Shown piece by piece: positions 49,537 through 59,140 of a stretch of 64,000 bases of DNA (position 1 is the first letter of the stretch; each line of letters opens with the position of its first letter). The translations under genes and the position numbers were made by a program. This DNA is from Paenibacillus camerounensis (GTDB lineage: Bacteria > Bacillota > Bacilli > Paenibacillales > Paenibacillaceae): contig NZ_CCDG010000011.1 in the NCBI RefSeq assembly GCF_000723885.1, positions 146,810-210,809 on the forward strand, given 5' to 3'. The notes beneath the pieces are model-generated. The model made no database searches and was not told the origin of the DNA. It worked only from the letters and a program-made list of their open reading frames with translations.

Positions 49537-51963
49537 GTGAGAGTGGAGAGAAAACAGCTAGTATTGATAGGCAACGGGATGGCAGGCGTAGGGACTATTG
49601 AACAGATTTTGAAGCTGGGCGGCGCTTATGATATTACGATCTTCGGCAGCGAGCCTCACCCCAACTATAACCGGATCATGCTGTCCTATGTGCTTGAAGG
49701 CAGCAAAAGTATTGAAGATATTATTCTGAACGACCGCCAGTGGTATGCAGACAACAATATTACGCTGCATACAGGAACTACGGTAGTAAAGATTGACGAG
49801 GAAGCCCGGCAGGTCATCGCTGATAACGGACTGGCTGTTCCTTACGATAAAGTGATTATTGCCACAGGCTCCAACTCCTTCATCCTGCCTGTTCCGGGCA
49901 GCACCAAAGAAGGTGTAGTCGGCTTCCGCGATATTGCTGACTGTGATGCAATGCTGGCAGCGGCCAAGCAGTACCGTACAGCAGCAGTAATCGGCGGCGG
50001 CCTGCTCGGACTTGAAGCGGCTAAAGGCCTGGTCAACCTCGGCATGGATGTCACCGTAGTTCATCTGCTGGAGGATCTGATGGAGCGTCAGCTGGATCAT
50101 ACGGCTTCATCAATGCTGCAGGCAGAGCTTACCCGTCAAGGTGTGAAGTTCGCCATGGGTAAGCAGACAGCGGAACTGACCGGTGATGAACGTGTTAACG
50201 GGCTCAGATTCAGCGACGGTTCGGAGCTGCAGGCGGATTTTGTAGTGATGGCTGTCGGAATCAAGCCAAACACTCAGCTGGCTAAAGACAGCGGCATTAC
50301 GGTTAACCGGGGGATCGTTGTCGATGATTACCTCCAGACATCAATGGAAAATGTCTACTCCGTAGGTGAATGTACAGAGCACCGCGGAACCTGCTATGGT
50401 CTGGTAGCTCCGCTGTTCGAGCAGGGTATGGTGCTTGCGAAGCACCTGTGCGGAGCAGCAACACAGCCTTATGAAGGTTCCGTTGTATCAACAAAGCTGA
50501 AGATTTCCGGCGTGGATGTCTTTTCGGCAGGCGAGTTTACAGATACACCGGAGCATACCGTTATTTCGGCCAAGGATGAATGGAAGAGAACCTACAAGAA
50601 GATTTTGCTCAAAAATAATGTCATTGTCGGTGCTGTATTGTTCGGTGATGTTACCGAATCTGCGAATCTGCAGAAGCTTGTGAAGCAAGGCACCGAAATG
50701 ACTGATGATATCTACAGCGAAGTGATGGGAACGGGCTGCTGCGGCGGCGGCAATGCCAAAAAAGGTATGTCCGTGGAAGCGATGGCTGATGAAGAAATCG
50801 TCTGCGGCTGTAACGGAGTTACCAAAAAGGCGATTGTTGATGCGGTAACAGAGAACGGTTTTACCACTGTTGATGAGATTAAGGCCTGCACCGGAGCCAC
50901 ACGCTCCTGCGGCGGCTGTAAGCCGGTTGTTGAACAAATCCTGCAATTCGTGCTCGGTGACAGCTTCAAGGAGAGTGCCAAAGCCGGTATCTGCGGCTGC
51001 ACCCCGCTCAGCCGTGATGAAATTGTTGCTGAGATTACAGCTAAGGGACTCAGAACGACTAAGGAAGTTATGAACGTGCTGGAGTGGAAACAGCCTGAAG
51101 GCTGCTCCAAGTGCCGTCCGGCCGTCAACTATTACCTCGGCATGATTTATCCGGATACGCATGAGGACGAGAAGGAATCGCGTTTTGTCAACGAACGGAT
51201 GAGTGCGAACATTCAGAAGGACGGTACCTTTACAGTTGTTCCGCGTATGTACGGCGGTGTAACTACACCGGAGGATCTGAAGCGGATTGCCGATGTATCC
51301 CTGAAATATGATGTGAAGGTAGTTAAGGTAACCGGCGGACAGCGTCTGGACCTGATCGGTGTCAAAAAGGAAGATGTGCCAAAAGTGTGGGAAGAGCTTG
51401 ATATGCCTTCCGGTTACGCGTACGCCAAATCGCTGCGCACCGTCAAAACCTGCGTCGGCAACCAATTCTGCCGGTTTGGTACACAGGACTCCATGGGTGT
51501 AGGGGCGATGCTTGAACGTAAATACGAACGTCTTGATTTCCCTGCCAAGTTCAAAATGGCGGTTAACGGCTGCCCGCGTAACTGTGCGGAATCATGCACC
51601 AAGGATATCGGAATCGTCGGCAACGACGGCGGCTGGGAAGTGTTCATCGGCGGTAACGGCGGTATCAAGCCGCGTATTGCAGATGCCTTCTGCAAGGTGA
51701 AGACAGATGAGGAACTGGTAGAGGTATGCTCGGCTGTGATGCAGTTCTACCGTGAAACAGGCAACTATCTGGAAAGAACATCGGAATGGGTAGAACGCAT
51801 GGGTCTTGAGCAAATCCAGAGCGTGATTCTGAACAACGAGGAGAACCGCAAGGAGCTTGCGGCACGGATTGATTTTGCCCTGGCCCAGGTATCCGATCCA
51901 TGGAAAAAAATGCTGAAGGAAGAAGACACCCGCAGCGCCCTGTTCGAAAAAGCCCAGCACTAA
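49537..51963 (+). CDS. nirB: NADH-dependent nitrite reductase large subunit
   Basis: Reduces nitrite to ammonium in the cytoplasm. The 808 residues carry an FAD/NAD(P) domain (LVLIGNGMAGVGTIEQIL at the start, VIGGGLLGLEAAKGL at ~152). Two BFD-like [2Fe-2S] modules follow, with CGCNGVTKK, CTGATRSCGGCK and CGCTPLSRDE, GCSKCRP (~425-530). The siroheme/[4Fe-4S] reductase domain comes last, with TCVGNQFCRFG (~638) and NGCPRNCAESC (~677). The start is a GTG after GGGGAGG. It heads nirB-nirD-nirC behind two Fnr boxes, so it is probably an oxygen-limited, energy-linked nitrite reductase rather than only a nutrient enzyme. Confidence 0.96.
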   Translation: MRVERKQLVLIGNGMAGVGTIEQILKLGGAYDITIFGSEPHPNYNRIMLSYVLEGSKSIEDIILNDRQWYADNNITLHTGTTVVKIDEEARQVIADNGLAVPYDKVIIATGSNSFILPVPGSTKEGVVGFRDIADCDAMLAAAKQYRTAAVIGGGLLGLEAAKGLVNLGMDVTVVHLLEDLMERQLDHTASSMLQAELTRQGVKFAMGKQTAELTGDERVNGLRFSDGSELQADFVVMAVGIKPNTQLAKDSGITVNRGIVVDDYLQTSMENVYSVGECTEHRGTCYGLVAPLFEQGMVLAKHLCGAATQPYEGSVVSTKLKISGVDVFSAGEFTDTPEHTVISAKDEWKRTYKKILLKNNVIVGAVLFGDVTESANLQKLVKQGTEMTDDIYSEVMGTGCCGGGNAKKGMSVEAMADEEIVCGCNGVTKKAIVDAVTENGFTTVDEIKACTGATRSCGGCKPVVEQILQFVLGDSFKESAKAGICGCTPLSRDEIVAEITAKGLRTTKEVMNVLEWKQPEGCSKCRPAVNYYLGMIYPDTHEDEKESRFVNERMSANIQKDGTFTVVPRMYGGVTTPEDLKRIADVSLKYDVKVVKVTGGQRLDLIGVKKEDVPKVWEELDMPSGYAYAKSLRTVKTCVGNQFCRFGTQDSMGVGAMLERKYERLDFPAKFKMAVNGCPRNCAESCTKDIGIVGNDGGWEVFIGGNGGIKPRIADAFCKVKTDEELVEVCSAVMQFYRETGNYLERTSEWVERMGLEQIQSVILNNEENRKELAARIDFALAQVSDPWKKMLKEEDTRSALFEKAQH

Positions 51964-51991
51964 AATAAAAAGCCCAGGAGGAGAGAGAACA

Positions 51992-52333
51992 ATGGAAAAC
52001 ACAAACCATGAGTATACGATAGGGACGGTTCAGCATTTCCTGCCGCAGATCGGGCGTGTAGTCGGCTGCGGTCCGGTGGAGCTGGCTGTGTTCAAAACCT
52101 CGGATGGCCGGATTTTCGCGGTGGAGAACAAGAATCCTCATCCGAAGGGCGGCCCGCTCGCGGAAGGAATTGTGTCCGGGCATTACCTGTACGATCCGCT
52201 GTATGACTGGAAAATTGATCTGCGCAGCGGAGAGGTTCAGGCTCCCGACAAAGGAAGAGTCGCCACATTCCCGGTTACTGTAGACGGGGAAAGTGTTAAA
52301 GTTACCCTGCAGGGTACATTGATTCAAAGCTAA
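51992..52333 (+). CDS. nirD: Nitrite reductase small subunit
   Basis: A 113-residue subunit that pairs with NirB. It has the Rieske-like fold (VFKTSDGRIFAVENKNPHPK, then GHYLYDPLYDWKIDLRSG), but the cysteines and one of the histidines of a true Rieske cluster are missing, as is usual for this subfamily. It is probably structural. It begins 28 bases after nirB, behind AGGAGGAG. Confidence 0.93.
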   Translation: MENTNHEYTIGTVQHFLPQIGRVVGCGPVELAVFKTSDGRIFAVENKNPHPKGGPLAEGIVSGHYLYDPLYDWKIDLRSGEVQAPDKGRVATFPVTVDGESVKVTLQGTLIQS

Positions 52334-52362
52334 ATTAAGATAAGAAATGGCGGGGTGGAGAG

Positions 52363-53154
52363 ATGTTTACGCAAAGCGTCGAGAACATCGTAGAGGCAGC
52401 AGTCAGCAAACGGGATAAAATGAATGAAAATTTGCCGCGGTACTTTTTAGCGGCGCTGCTCGCAGGGGCATACGTCGGAATCGGAATTATTCTTATCTTC
52501 TCATTGGGAGCACCGCTGGCGGCGGTTAAATCGCCGTTCCAGCCGCTCGTAATGGGCGCCTCCTTCGGAATCGCCCTGACCCTGGTCATCTTTGCCGGCT
52601 CGGAGCTGTTTACCGGGAACAATATGTTCTTTACCGTCAGTACCCTTGCAGGAAGAACCTCAGTATGGGACACGGTCAAGAACTGGGTCATCGTCTTTAT
52701 CGGCAACGTCGGCGGTGCTGTTATCCTGGCTCTGCTGATCCAGGGGACCGGATTATTCAAGGCAGCTCCTGCGGAGCATCTGATCTTCGCTGCTGCTGCC
52801 AAAAAAATGACGCTGCCCTTCTCGGAGCTGTTCTTCCGCGGCATCCTCTGTAACTGGCTTGTCTGTCTGGCCATCTGGATGTCCTCCCGTGCTAAAAGCG
52901 AGGCTGCCAAGCTGATGCTGATCTGGTGGTGCCTGTTCGCCTTCATCGCCAGCGGCTATGAGCACAGTGTAGCCAATATGACCCTGCTAAGTGTAGCAGT
53001 TCTGCTGCCTAACCACCCTGAGACCGTTACCGTAGCCGGCTGGCTGCATAACATGATCCCGGTTACGCTTGGCAATATCATCGGAGGCGGCTTGTTCGTC
53101 GGTGCAGCCTACTGGCTCATCTCTCCCGTCCGCAATACCTTCAGCAAACATTAA
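52363..53154 (+). CDS. nirC: Nitrite transporter NirC-like (formate/nitrite channel family)
   Basis: A 263-residue membrane channel of the FNT family, moving nitrite in or out. It has six helices. LLAGAYVGIGIILIFSLGAP (~32-51), FAGSELFTGNNMFFTVSTLA (~78-97) and a late NIIGGGLFVGAAYW match the family core with the LFTG(N) loop. It follows nirD by 29 bases and ends before a strong terminator, so it is the last gene of the operon. Confidence 0.92.
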   Translation: MFTQSVENIVEAAVSKRDKMNENLPRYFLAALLAGAYVGIGIILIFSLGAPLAAVKSPFQPLVMGASFGIALTLVIFAGSELFTGNNMFFTVSTLAGRTSVWDTVKNWVIVFIGNVGGAVILALLIQGTGLFKAAPAEHLIFAAAAKKMTLPFSELFFRGILCNWLVCLAIWMSSRAKSEAAKLMLIWWCLFAFIASGYEHSVANMTLLSVAVLLPNHPETVTVAGWLHNMIPVTLGNIIGGGLFVGAAYWLISPVRNTFSKH

Positions 53155-53169
53155 GGCAGTACTGATAAG

Positions 53170-53205
53170 CTGTCCTGAGGCATTAGCCTTCAGGGCAGTT
53201 TTTTT
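53170..53205 (+). terminator. Intrinsic terminator of nirBDC
   Basis: Stem CTGTCCTGAGGC / GCCTTCAGGGCAG with a 4-base loop and seven T. Confidence 0.86.
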
Positions 53206-53241
53206 GTTACTAAATCTGCGGCCGGCGGCTTTTGACGGCAG

Positions 53242-53266
53242 AAAAAAAGACGCCTGCACGGCGCCT
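53242..53266 (-). terminator. Intrinsic terminator of fnr
   Basis: Minus strand AGGCGCC / GGCGTCT (one G-U pair) followed by seven T. It lies about 80 bases past the fnr stop and opposite to the nir terminator. Confidence 0.77.
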
Positions 53267-53348
53267 TTGACCACTCTATTTGTTATTAAATAATATTTGG
53301 GCCAGAACTGTTTCAATGAGGAGAATAGAGGGTATTATTACTAGGAAA

Positions 53349-54068
53349 TTAAATCCGGCAAATTTCGTTCGGACACATCTCGCAATGGCAGATTTCCTGC
53401 AGCATGCCAAGGTTCTTAATGACAATCATACCATTCTCATATTCAACAGCATCTTTTTTACGCAAATCGCTCAGCATCCGGTTGACACTCTCACGGGTAG
53501 CGCCAATCATGTTGGACAGGTCAGTATGCGTAATCTTTTTGTTGATCAGAATGTTGTCGCCATTCTTCTCACCGTAGGTGTTGCCAAGACGGATCAGAGT
53601 GGAGCAAAGTGCGCCCGGTTTGCCGTACATCATCAAATCACGGAATTTCGTCTGTGTGAGACGGTGATGAATACCCATCCACTTCATGAAGTCAATGGCG
53701 AAATCGCAATGCTGGCAGATCAGAATTTCCAGATCCTTCTGTTCGATTACACCAACTTCGCTTTCTTCAATAACTTCGGCGGTGAAGCTATGCTTCGTGC
53801 TGAAGAACGGGTCAGCCTGACCTACCATATCACCAGCCTGATACATATAAAGAATGAGTTCCTTGCCTTCGTCAGTAGATTTGGTCAGCTTCACGCGTCC
53901 ACGTTTGATATAAAACAATTTATCCGAGTAGTCGCCTTCCCAGAAGAGGTGTGATCCTTCAGGGACCATACGTTCCTTCATTGTAACGAGAAGTCTGTTG
54001 AAATTCTGTTCGGAGAAACAGTTTGTATTTCCGTGGGCTTCGATAACATTGTAATGTTCCTTTATCAT
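53349..54068 (-). CDS. fnr: Fnr-type oxygen-sensing regulator
   Basis: Activates anaerobic genes when its [4Fe-4S] cluster is intact. A 239-residue Crp-family protein: sensor beta roll with HLFWEGDYSDKLFYIKRGRV (~43-62), dimer helix, helix-turn-helix THTDLSNMIGATRESVNRML (~183-202). It ends ICHCEMCPNEICRI with four cysteines; Bacillus Fnr carries its cluster on such C-terminal cysteines. I start it at 54068 because AAAGGGG lies directly on an ATG three codons upstream. It is convergent to nirBDC, whose promoter has two perfect Fnr boxes. Its own promoter region has a third (54182-54197). Confidence 0.93.
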   Translation of the reverse strand: MIKEHYNVIEAHGNTNCFSEQNFNRLLVTMKERMVPEGSHLFWEGDYSDKLFYIKRGRVKLTKSTDEGKELILYMYQAGDMVGQADPFFSTKHSFTAEVIEESEVGVIEQKDLEILICQHCDFAIDFMKWMGIHHRLTQTKFRDLMMYGKPGALCSTLIRLGNTYGEKNGDNILINKKITHTDLSNMIGATRESVNRMLSDLRKKDAVEYENGMIVIKNLGMLQEICHCEMCPNEICRI

Positions 54069-54181
54069 AATCGACATCCCCTTTATTCCCTCAGTTTTTC
54101 AGTAAATTTTAAATTAATTATACATGTAAATTCCTCTTTATGGTTAAAAAATTTCGCGAAAAAGTGTCGAATTTATAACAT

Positions 54182-54197
54182 TGTGATAATTTTCACT
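54182..54197. promoter_or_regulatory. Fnr-like box upstream of fnr
   Basis: TGTGATAATTTTCACT differs from TGTGA-N6-TCACA by the last base only. It is 114 bases before the fnr start and suggests autoregulation. Confidence 0.62.
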
Positions 54198-54270
54198 TCA
54201 ATTGTGTGAGATTTAATATGTTTTATGCCCCTTCAGGTGGAAAATCCATAATTAACGTCTATTATAACAG

Positions 54271-54310
54271 CGGTTTCCCAGTTTGCACAATTGTTGGGAA
54301 ACGGCTTTTT
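54271..54310 (+). terminator. Orphan terminator between fnr and the GH65 genes
   Basis: Stem CGGTTTCCCA / TGGGAAACGG (9 of 10 pairs), 14-base loop, T5, on the plus strand. No plus-strand gene precedes it, since fnr runs the other way. It could be an attenuator, or the end of a tiny transcript from a TATTAT element just upstream. It lies in the 412-base gene-free region before the GH65 unit. Confidence 0.55.
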
Positions 54311-54480
54311 CATGCTTTTTTCCGGGAAAGAGACATTTAGTATTGATTATATGGTGAACTGTGGAATTTATTCAACTCCGTAAAAATGCACATAACTCCG
54401 TTACAGCCGGACATTGGCCCCCAGACGCATGACAGGTACGCTGGAGTTGGGCATCAATAAACGGAGAGGGAGAATCAGAC

Positions 54481-56787
54481 ATGGCTAAAGTAGCGGATAA
54501 ATATTTAAAGGTAGATCCGTGGTCGGTAATGGAAGAAGGGTTTGATCCGGGGCGGAACAGGGTATCGGAGTCGATCTTTTCGCTGGGCAATGAGTATATG
54601 GGCGTGCGCGGCTATCCGGAAGAAGGCTACTCGGGGGATATGCTGCTGGGCAGCTATTTTAACGGATTATATGAAGAGCACGCTATCGGCAACCATTATA
54701 AAGGAATTATCCGCTCGCTGCGTTATATGGTGAATGCGGTGGACTGGCTGTATACACGGATTACGGTTGACGGTGAGCAGCTGGATCTGGCACATAGCCG
54801 GGTAAAGAACTTCCGCCGCAGGCTGGATTTCCGCACCGGTACTTATTGCCGTGAATTCGTATGGCTGCTGGAAGGCGGCAAAGAGCTGAAGGTAACCTTC
54901 ACCCGGCTGGTCAGCATGACGATGTCACATCTCGGGCTGCAGCAGGTGGCGTTTGAGCCGCTTAATTTCTCGGGTGAGGTGCAGGTGCTTACAGGGCTTG
55001 ATTTCGGGGCGGTCCATGAGGAGCGCGGACAAAGCATGTGGAAAAGCCTGCATAGCGCTTCTGCGCAGGGAATTACAGCAATTATGGCGGAAACACTGAC
55101 CACCGGCAACAGGCTGTTCTCCGGTTTTGTCCTGCAGTCAGCAGCTGAACTGAACCCGTATCCGGTAGAGCGTGACCGGTTCGCGGGCCAGTCCTTTGCA
55201 CTTTCTTTAATAGAAGGAGAAAGGATTCATTATACGAAGCTTGCCGTCAACTATGCGGACACAGACAAGGTACTTACTCCAGAGGAGCTGTGGGAGAAGG
55301 GCATACAGCTTGCCGTAGAAGCGGCTGGGCTTGAGACGAATGATGTATTTGCTGCGCAGGCTGCGTACTGGAACGGGATCTGGGAGACCAGCGATATCTC
55401 TATCGAAGGGGATGAGGAGAACCAGCAGGGTATACGCTTCTGTATTTTCCAGCTGTACCAGACGTACCACGGCGATCATCCGGGCTATAACATCGGAGCG
55501 AAGGGGCTGACCGGAGAAGCTTACCGGGGACTGGCATTCTGGGATACAGAGTCGTACTGCCTGCCTTTTTATATGTTCAACAATCCGAAGGCGGCCCGTA
55601 GCCTGCTTGAATTCCGTTACAAGACACTGCCGGAGGCGATGCTGCGGGCCGGGGATGTGGATTGTGAAGGCGCCTGTTATCCGATTGCAACCATTGACGG
55701 AACGGAAAGCTGTGATCTGTGGCAGCATTCCAATCTGCAATTGCATGTCGGAACGGCTGTATCCTACGGTATCTGGCATTATGTGAAAAATACGGGTGAC
55801 AAGGCGTTTCTGTATAGTAAAGGCGCCGAGATGCTGATTCAGATCAGCCGCTTCTATGCGACACGCGGACAGTGGGGCGCGCGCAGCGGGCAATACGGTT
55901 ATTTTGGCGTAATGGGCCCGGATGAATTCCAGCTGATGGTGAATAACAACTGCTATATCAATCTGATGGCCAAAAAGCTGTTTGAGTACACTAATGATAC
56001 ACTGGAGGAAATGCGGCGGTCTGTGCCGGAGCAGTTCGCTGAGCTGGTTGCCCTGACCGCGCTGCGTGAAGAAGAGCTTATTGACTGGTCACATAAAGCG
56101 GAGCATATGAAGATCCCTGCTGACCCGGCCAGCGGGGTATATGAGGAGCATGACGGATTTTTTGATATGCCGCATATGGATATTCACTCTATTCCGGTAA
56201 CAGATTTTCCGCTCTATTCGAATTGGTCCTACGACCGCCTGTACCGTTACGACATGATTAAGCAGCCTGACGTACTGATGTTCATGTTCCTGTACAACAG
56301 TGAATTCACCAGGGAAGCCAAGCTTGCCAATTATGAATATTATGAGCCGCGCTGTATTCATGAATCCTCGCTGTCACCGTCGATTCACTCCATTCTTGCC
56401 AGTGAAATCGGCAGGCATGAGGAGGCATACAGGTTCTTTGAATTTGCCACCAGGCTGGATCTGGATAATTACAACCGCAACACCCGTGAAGGTCTGCATA
56501 CCACCTCGATTGCCGCGGCGTGGATGAACATCGTATACGGATTCGGCGGTATGCGTTCAGACGGGGAGCTCCTCAGCTTCAGTCCGTCGCTGCCGGAGCG
56601 CTGGACGTCCTATAGCTTCCATGTACAGTATGAAGGAGTGCTGATCCGTCTGGCTGTCGCGCAGGAGGGTGTGCAGTTACAAGCCGTTTCAGGAGGATGC
56701 ACTGAAATTATGGTTTACGGACAGCGTGTCAGCATAAGCCCTGACAATGTAATGCTCCCGCTCGCTGAAGGGCTGGTGGCCGGATGA
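54481..56787 (+). CDS. GH65 disaccharide phosphorylase, first of two
   Basis: A 768-residue glycoside hydrolase family 65 protein. Such enzymes split alpha-linked glucose disaccharides (maltose, trehalose, kojibiose, nigerose) with phosphate, giving beta-glucose 1-phosphate. An N-terminal beta sandwich is followed by the (alpha/alpha)6 barrel with LAFWDTESYCLPFYMFN (~357), the catalytic acid in GPDEFQLMVNNNC (~479) and NYEYYEPRCIHESSLSPSIH (~620, phosphate-binding histidine region). The barrel has YPIATIDGTESCDLWQH rather than the PWES-type segment of its neighbour, so the two differ in substrate. GGAGAGGGAG precedes the ATG. The stop overlaps the next start. Confidence 0.9.
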   Translation: MAKVADKYLKVDPWSVMEEGFDPGRNRVSESIFSLGNEYMGVRGYPEEGYSGDMLLGSYFNGLYEEHAIGNHYKGIIRSLRYMVNAVDWLYTRITVDGEQLDLAHSRVKNFRRRLDFRTGTYCREFVWLLEGGKELKVTFTRLVSMTMSHLGLQQVAFEPLNFSGEVQVLTGLDFGAVHEERGQSMWKSLHSASAQGITAIMAETLTTGNRLFSGFVLQSAAELNPYPVERDRFAGQSFALSLIEGERIHYTKLAVNYADTDKVLTPEELWEKGIQLAVEAAGLETNDVFAAQAAYWNGIWETSDISIEGDEENQQGIRFCIFQLYQTYHGDHPGYNIGAKGLTGEAYRGLAFWDTESYCLPFYMFNNPKAARSLLEFRYKTLPEAMLRAGDVDCEGACYPIATIDGTESCDLWQHSNLQLHVGTAVSYGIWHYVKNTGDKAFLYSKGAEMLIQISRFYATRGQWGARSGQYGYFGVMGPDEFQLMVNNNCYINLMAKKLFEYTNDTLEEMRRSVPEQFAELVALTALREEELIDWSHKAEHMKIPADPASGVYEEHDGFFDMPHMDIHSIPVTDFPLYSNWSYDRLYRYDMIKQPDVLMFMFLYNSEFTREAKLANYEYYEPRCIHESSLSPSIHSILASEIGRHEEAYRFFEFATRLDLDNYNRNTREGLHTTSIAAAWMNIVYGFGGMRSDGELLSFSPSLPERWTSYSFHVQYEGVLIRLAVAQEGVQLQAVSGGCTEIMVYGQRVSISPDNVMLPLAEGLVAG

Positions 56788-59093
56788 GCTGGATAGTCAA
56801 GGACCTTCAATTCAGTGCGGAGAAGGTTATAACAGGCGGCAATAAATATATGACCGGCAACGGATATATGGGCTTCCGCGGAACGCTGGAGGAATTCGGC
56901 AAGGAGCAGCTTGCCGCAGTCACCCTGGCCGGCGTATACGATCAGGCCGGAGGGAAGTGGCGCGAGCCGGTCAACGCGCCGAACGCTTTGTTTACAAGGC
57001 TTAGCTGTAATGGTGAACGGCTGGGCGTGCTTGACGCAGAGCCGCTGTCGCATAGTCAGGAGCTGGATATTTCCTGTGCGCTGCATAAGCGTGAGACGGT
57101 GTATGGCATCAGCGGGGGCGAGCTGAGCTTTACCGCCGAGCGCTTCGTCAGCATGGATCAGCTGCATGTGCTGGTGTCCCGGCTTAGCCTGGCTGCTACG
57201 GCGGATTGCCGGATTGAGCTGGAGACAGGCATTGACAGTGAGGTGTGGGATATTAACGGCCCACATCTGTACGGCTTGCAGGAGCGGCATACGAAGGGCG
57301 TGCTTCTGGCTGAAGCCGTTACCGGTGAGCTTGGCCTGCAGGTGGCGGCAGCAGAAATGACAACATGCAATTTTGAGGCGGGGGAAACGTCAGGAGAGGG
57401 TGGCGCGCGCAGGTTCATTGCTTTTGACGTCAAGGCTGGTGAGGTTTATGAATGGTATAAATACGCAGCTGTCTACACGGAGCTGGACTGCAGTGAGCCT
57501 GCCGAGTCGGCCGTGCAAAATGTCCTTGCGGCGGAAGCAGCCGGCTATGGACAACTGCTTGCAGCACACCGTGAAGCCTGGGCGGAACGCTGGAGGAGGA
57601 GTGACTGTGTGATCGAAGGGGATGCAGCTGCACAGTTTGCGCTCAGGTACAGCATCTATCAGCTGCTGATCATTGCACCGACACAGTCGGAGAAGGTATC
57701 TATTCCAGCCAGAGGGCTGTCCGGCCAGGTATACAAAGGCGCAGTGTTCTGGGATACAGAGATGTTCATGCTGCCCTTTTTCCTGCACAGTGACCCTGCC
57801 ACGGCCCGCAATCTTCTGATGTACCGTATTCATACGCTGGACGGCGCGCGGCGGAAGGCTGCTGAATATGGGTATCTTGGCGCCTTTTACGCCTGGGAGA
57901 GCCAGGATACAGGCGATGATGCCTGCACGCTGTTCAACGTAAACGATGTATTCACCGGTCGGCCGATGCGCACCTACTTCCGTGATAAACAGGTGCATAT
58001 CAGTGCTGATGTAGTACACGGAATCTGGCAGTATGTCGCGTTTACCGGAGATGACAGTCTCTTGGCTGACGGCGGAGCAGAAGTGATCTGGGAATGTGCC
58101 CGGTTCTTTTACTCCTATGCCTGCTATAATCCGGTTAAGCGGCGCTACGAGATGCTGGATGTTACCGGTCCTGATGAATACCATGAACGGGTCAATAACA
58201 ATGCTTTTACCAATGCTCTTGTCCGGCAGACACTTGAGGTTGCTCTAGAGAGCGCAGAGCTGGTGCGGGCTAAATATCCGGAGCGGTATGAGCAGCTGGC
58301 CGGAAGGTTTGCCGGCGGGCCGTTCCTGAAAGAGTTCCGGGAAATGCTGGATGGCTTATATGTTCCGCAGCCTGATCCGGACACCTTGCTTATCGAGCAG
58401 TTCGACCGCTATTTTAAGCTGGAGGATGTCCCGCTGGCAGAGCTTAAAGCCCGGGTTATTCACCCGAATGAATATTTGGGCGGCGGAAACGGGCTGGCGA
58501 CTACGACCGCCATTCTTAAACAGGCGGATGTGGTGCTGATGCTGAACCTGTTCAAAAGCACCTTCTCCCAAGAGGTCAAGCAGGCCAACTGGGAGTATTA
58601 CGAGCCGCGGACGGAGCATGGCTCCAGCCTGAGTCCTTGTATCTATGCGCTGGTGGCAGCCGATATCGGATCGCCTGACTGGGGGTATCCTTACTTTATG
58701 CGTACCGCAACAGTAGACTTGACCGGGGAATCCAAGCAGTATGTCGGAGACCTGTATATCGGCGGAACACATCCGGCGGCAAACGGCGGAGCCTGGATGG
58801 CGGCGGTGCTCGGTTTTGCCGGCGTGCTGTTTGCCGGAAAAGTGCTGTCGGTGCAGCCTGCACTGCCAGAGCTGTGGACAGCGGTGGAAGTGCCGCTGAG
58901 CCTGCGCGGAGACAGCTTCCGGCTGAGGGTCAGCCGGGAAGAGATAACCGTTAGTGCCGCCGCCGGGAACAGGGAGGCGCTTAAGGTAAGCGGATGCGTC
59001 AGCAGGGATCAGCTGTGCCAGCCGGGAGCTATGCTGACGCTGCGGACGGCGGGTGCTGCAGGTGCCGCTGACAATGCCGGTGCTGCTGAATAA
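56784..59093 (+). CDS. GH65 disaccharide phosphorylase, second of two
   Basis: A 769-residue GH65 protein. It has AVFWDTEMFMLPFF (~326), YAWESQDTGDDACTLFNVND (~372), the catalytic acid in TGPDEYHERVNNNAF (~462) and the phosphate-site region YYEPRTEHGSSLSPCIY (~610). The AWESQDTGD segment recalls kojibiose/nigerose-type and related phosphorylases. The start overlaps the previous stop by 4 bases (ATGA), so the two are translationally coupled. A late Ala/Gly-rich tail follows the domain. The exact disaccharide cannot be given. Confidence 0.9.
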   Translation: MSWIVKDLQFSAEKVITGGNKYMTGNGYMGFRGTLEEFGKEQLAAVTLAGVYDQAGGKWREPVNAPNALFTRLSCNGERLGVLDAEPLSHSQELDISCALHKRETVYGISGGELSFTAERFVSMDQLHVLVSRLSLAATADCRIELETGIDSEVWDINGPHLYGLQERHTKGVLLAEAVTGELGLQVAAAEMTTCNFEAGETSGEGGARRFIAFDVKAGEVYEWYKYAAVYTELDCSEPAESAVQNVLAAEAAGYGQLLAAHREAWAERWRRSDCVIEGDAAAQFALRYSIYQLLIIAPTQSEKVSIPARGLSGQVYKGAVFWDTEMFMLPFFLHSDPATARNLLMYRIHTLDGARRKAAEYGYLGAFYAWESQDTGDDACTLFNVNDVFTGRPMRTYFRDKQVHISADVVHGIWQYVAFTGDDSLLADGGAEVIWECARFFYSYACYNPVKRRYEMLDVTGPDEYHERVNNNAFTNALVRQTLEVALESAELVRAKYPERYEQLAGRFAGGPFLKEFREMLDGLYVPQPDPDTLLIEQFDRYFKLEDVPLAELKARVIHPNEYLGGGNGLATTTAILKQADVVLMLNLFKSTFSQEVKQANWEYYEPRTEHGSSLSPCIYALVAADIGSPDWGYPYFMRTATVDLTGESKQYVGDLYIGGTHPAANGGAWMAAVLGFAGVLFAGKVLSVQPALPELWTAVEVPLSLRGDSFRLRVSREEITVSAAAGNREALKVSGCVSRDQLCQPGAMLTLRTAGAAGAADNAGAAE

Positions 59094-59140
59094 CGGCTGG
59101 TGAATCTGAATATAAAGTTACAACAGGAGGTCATGAATGT

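Noticed and set aside
50488..51465. Minus-strand frame of 325 codons opposite nirB
   Set aside because: Shadow of nirB with low-complexity composition and no motif.
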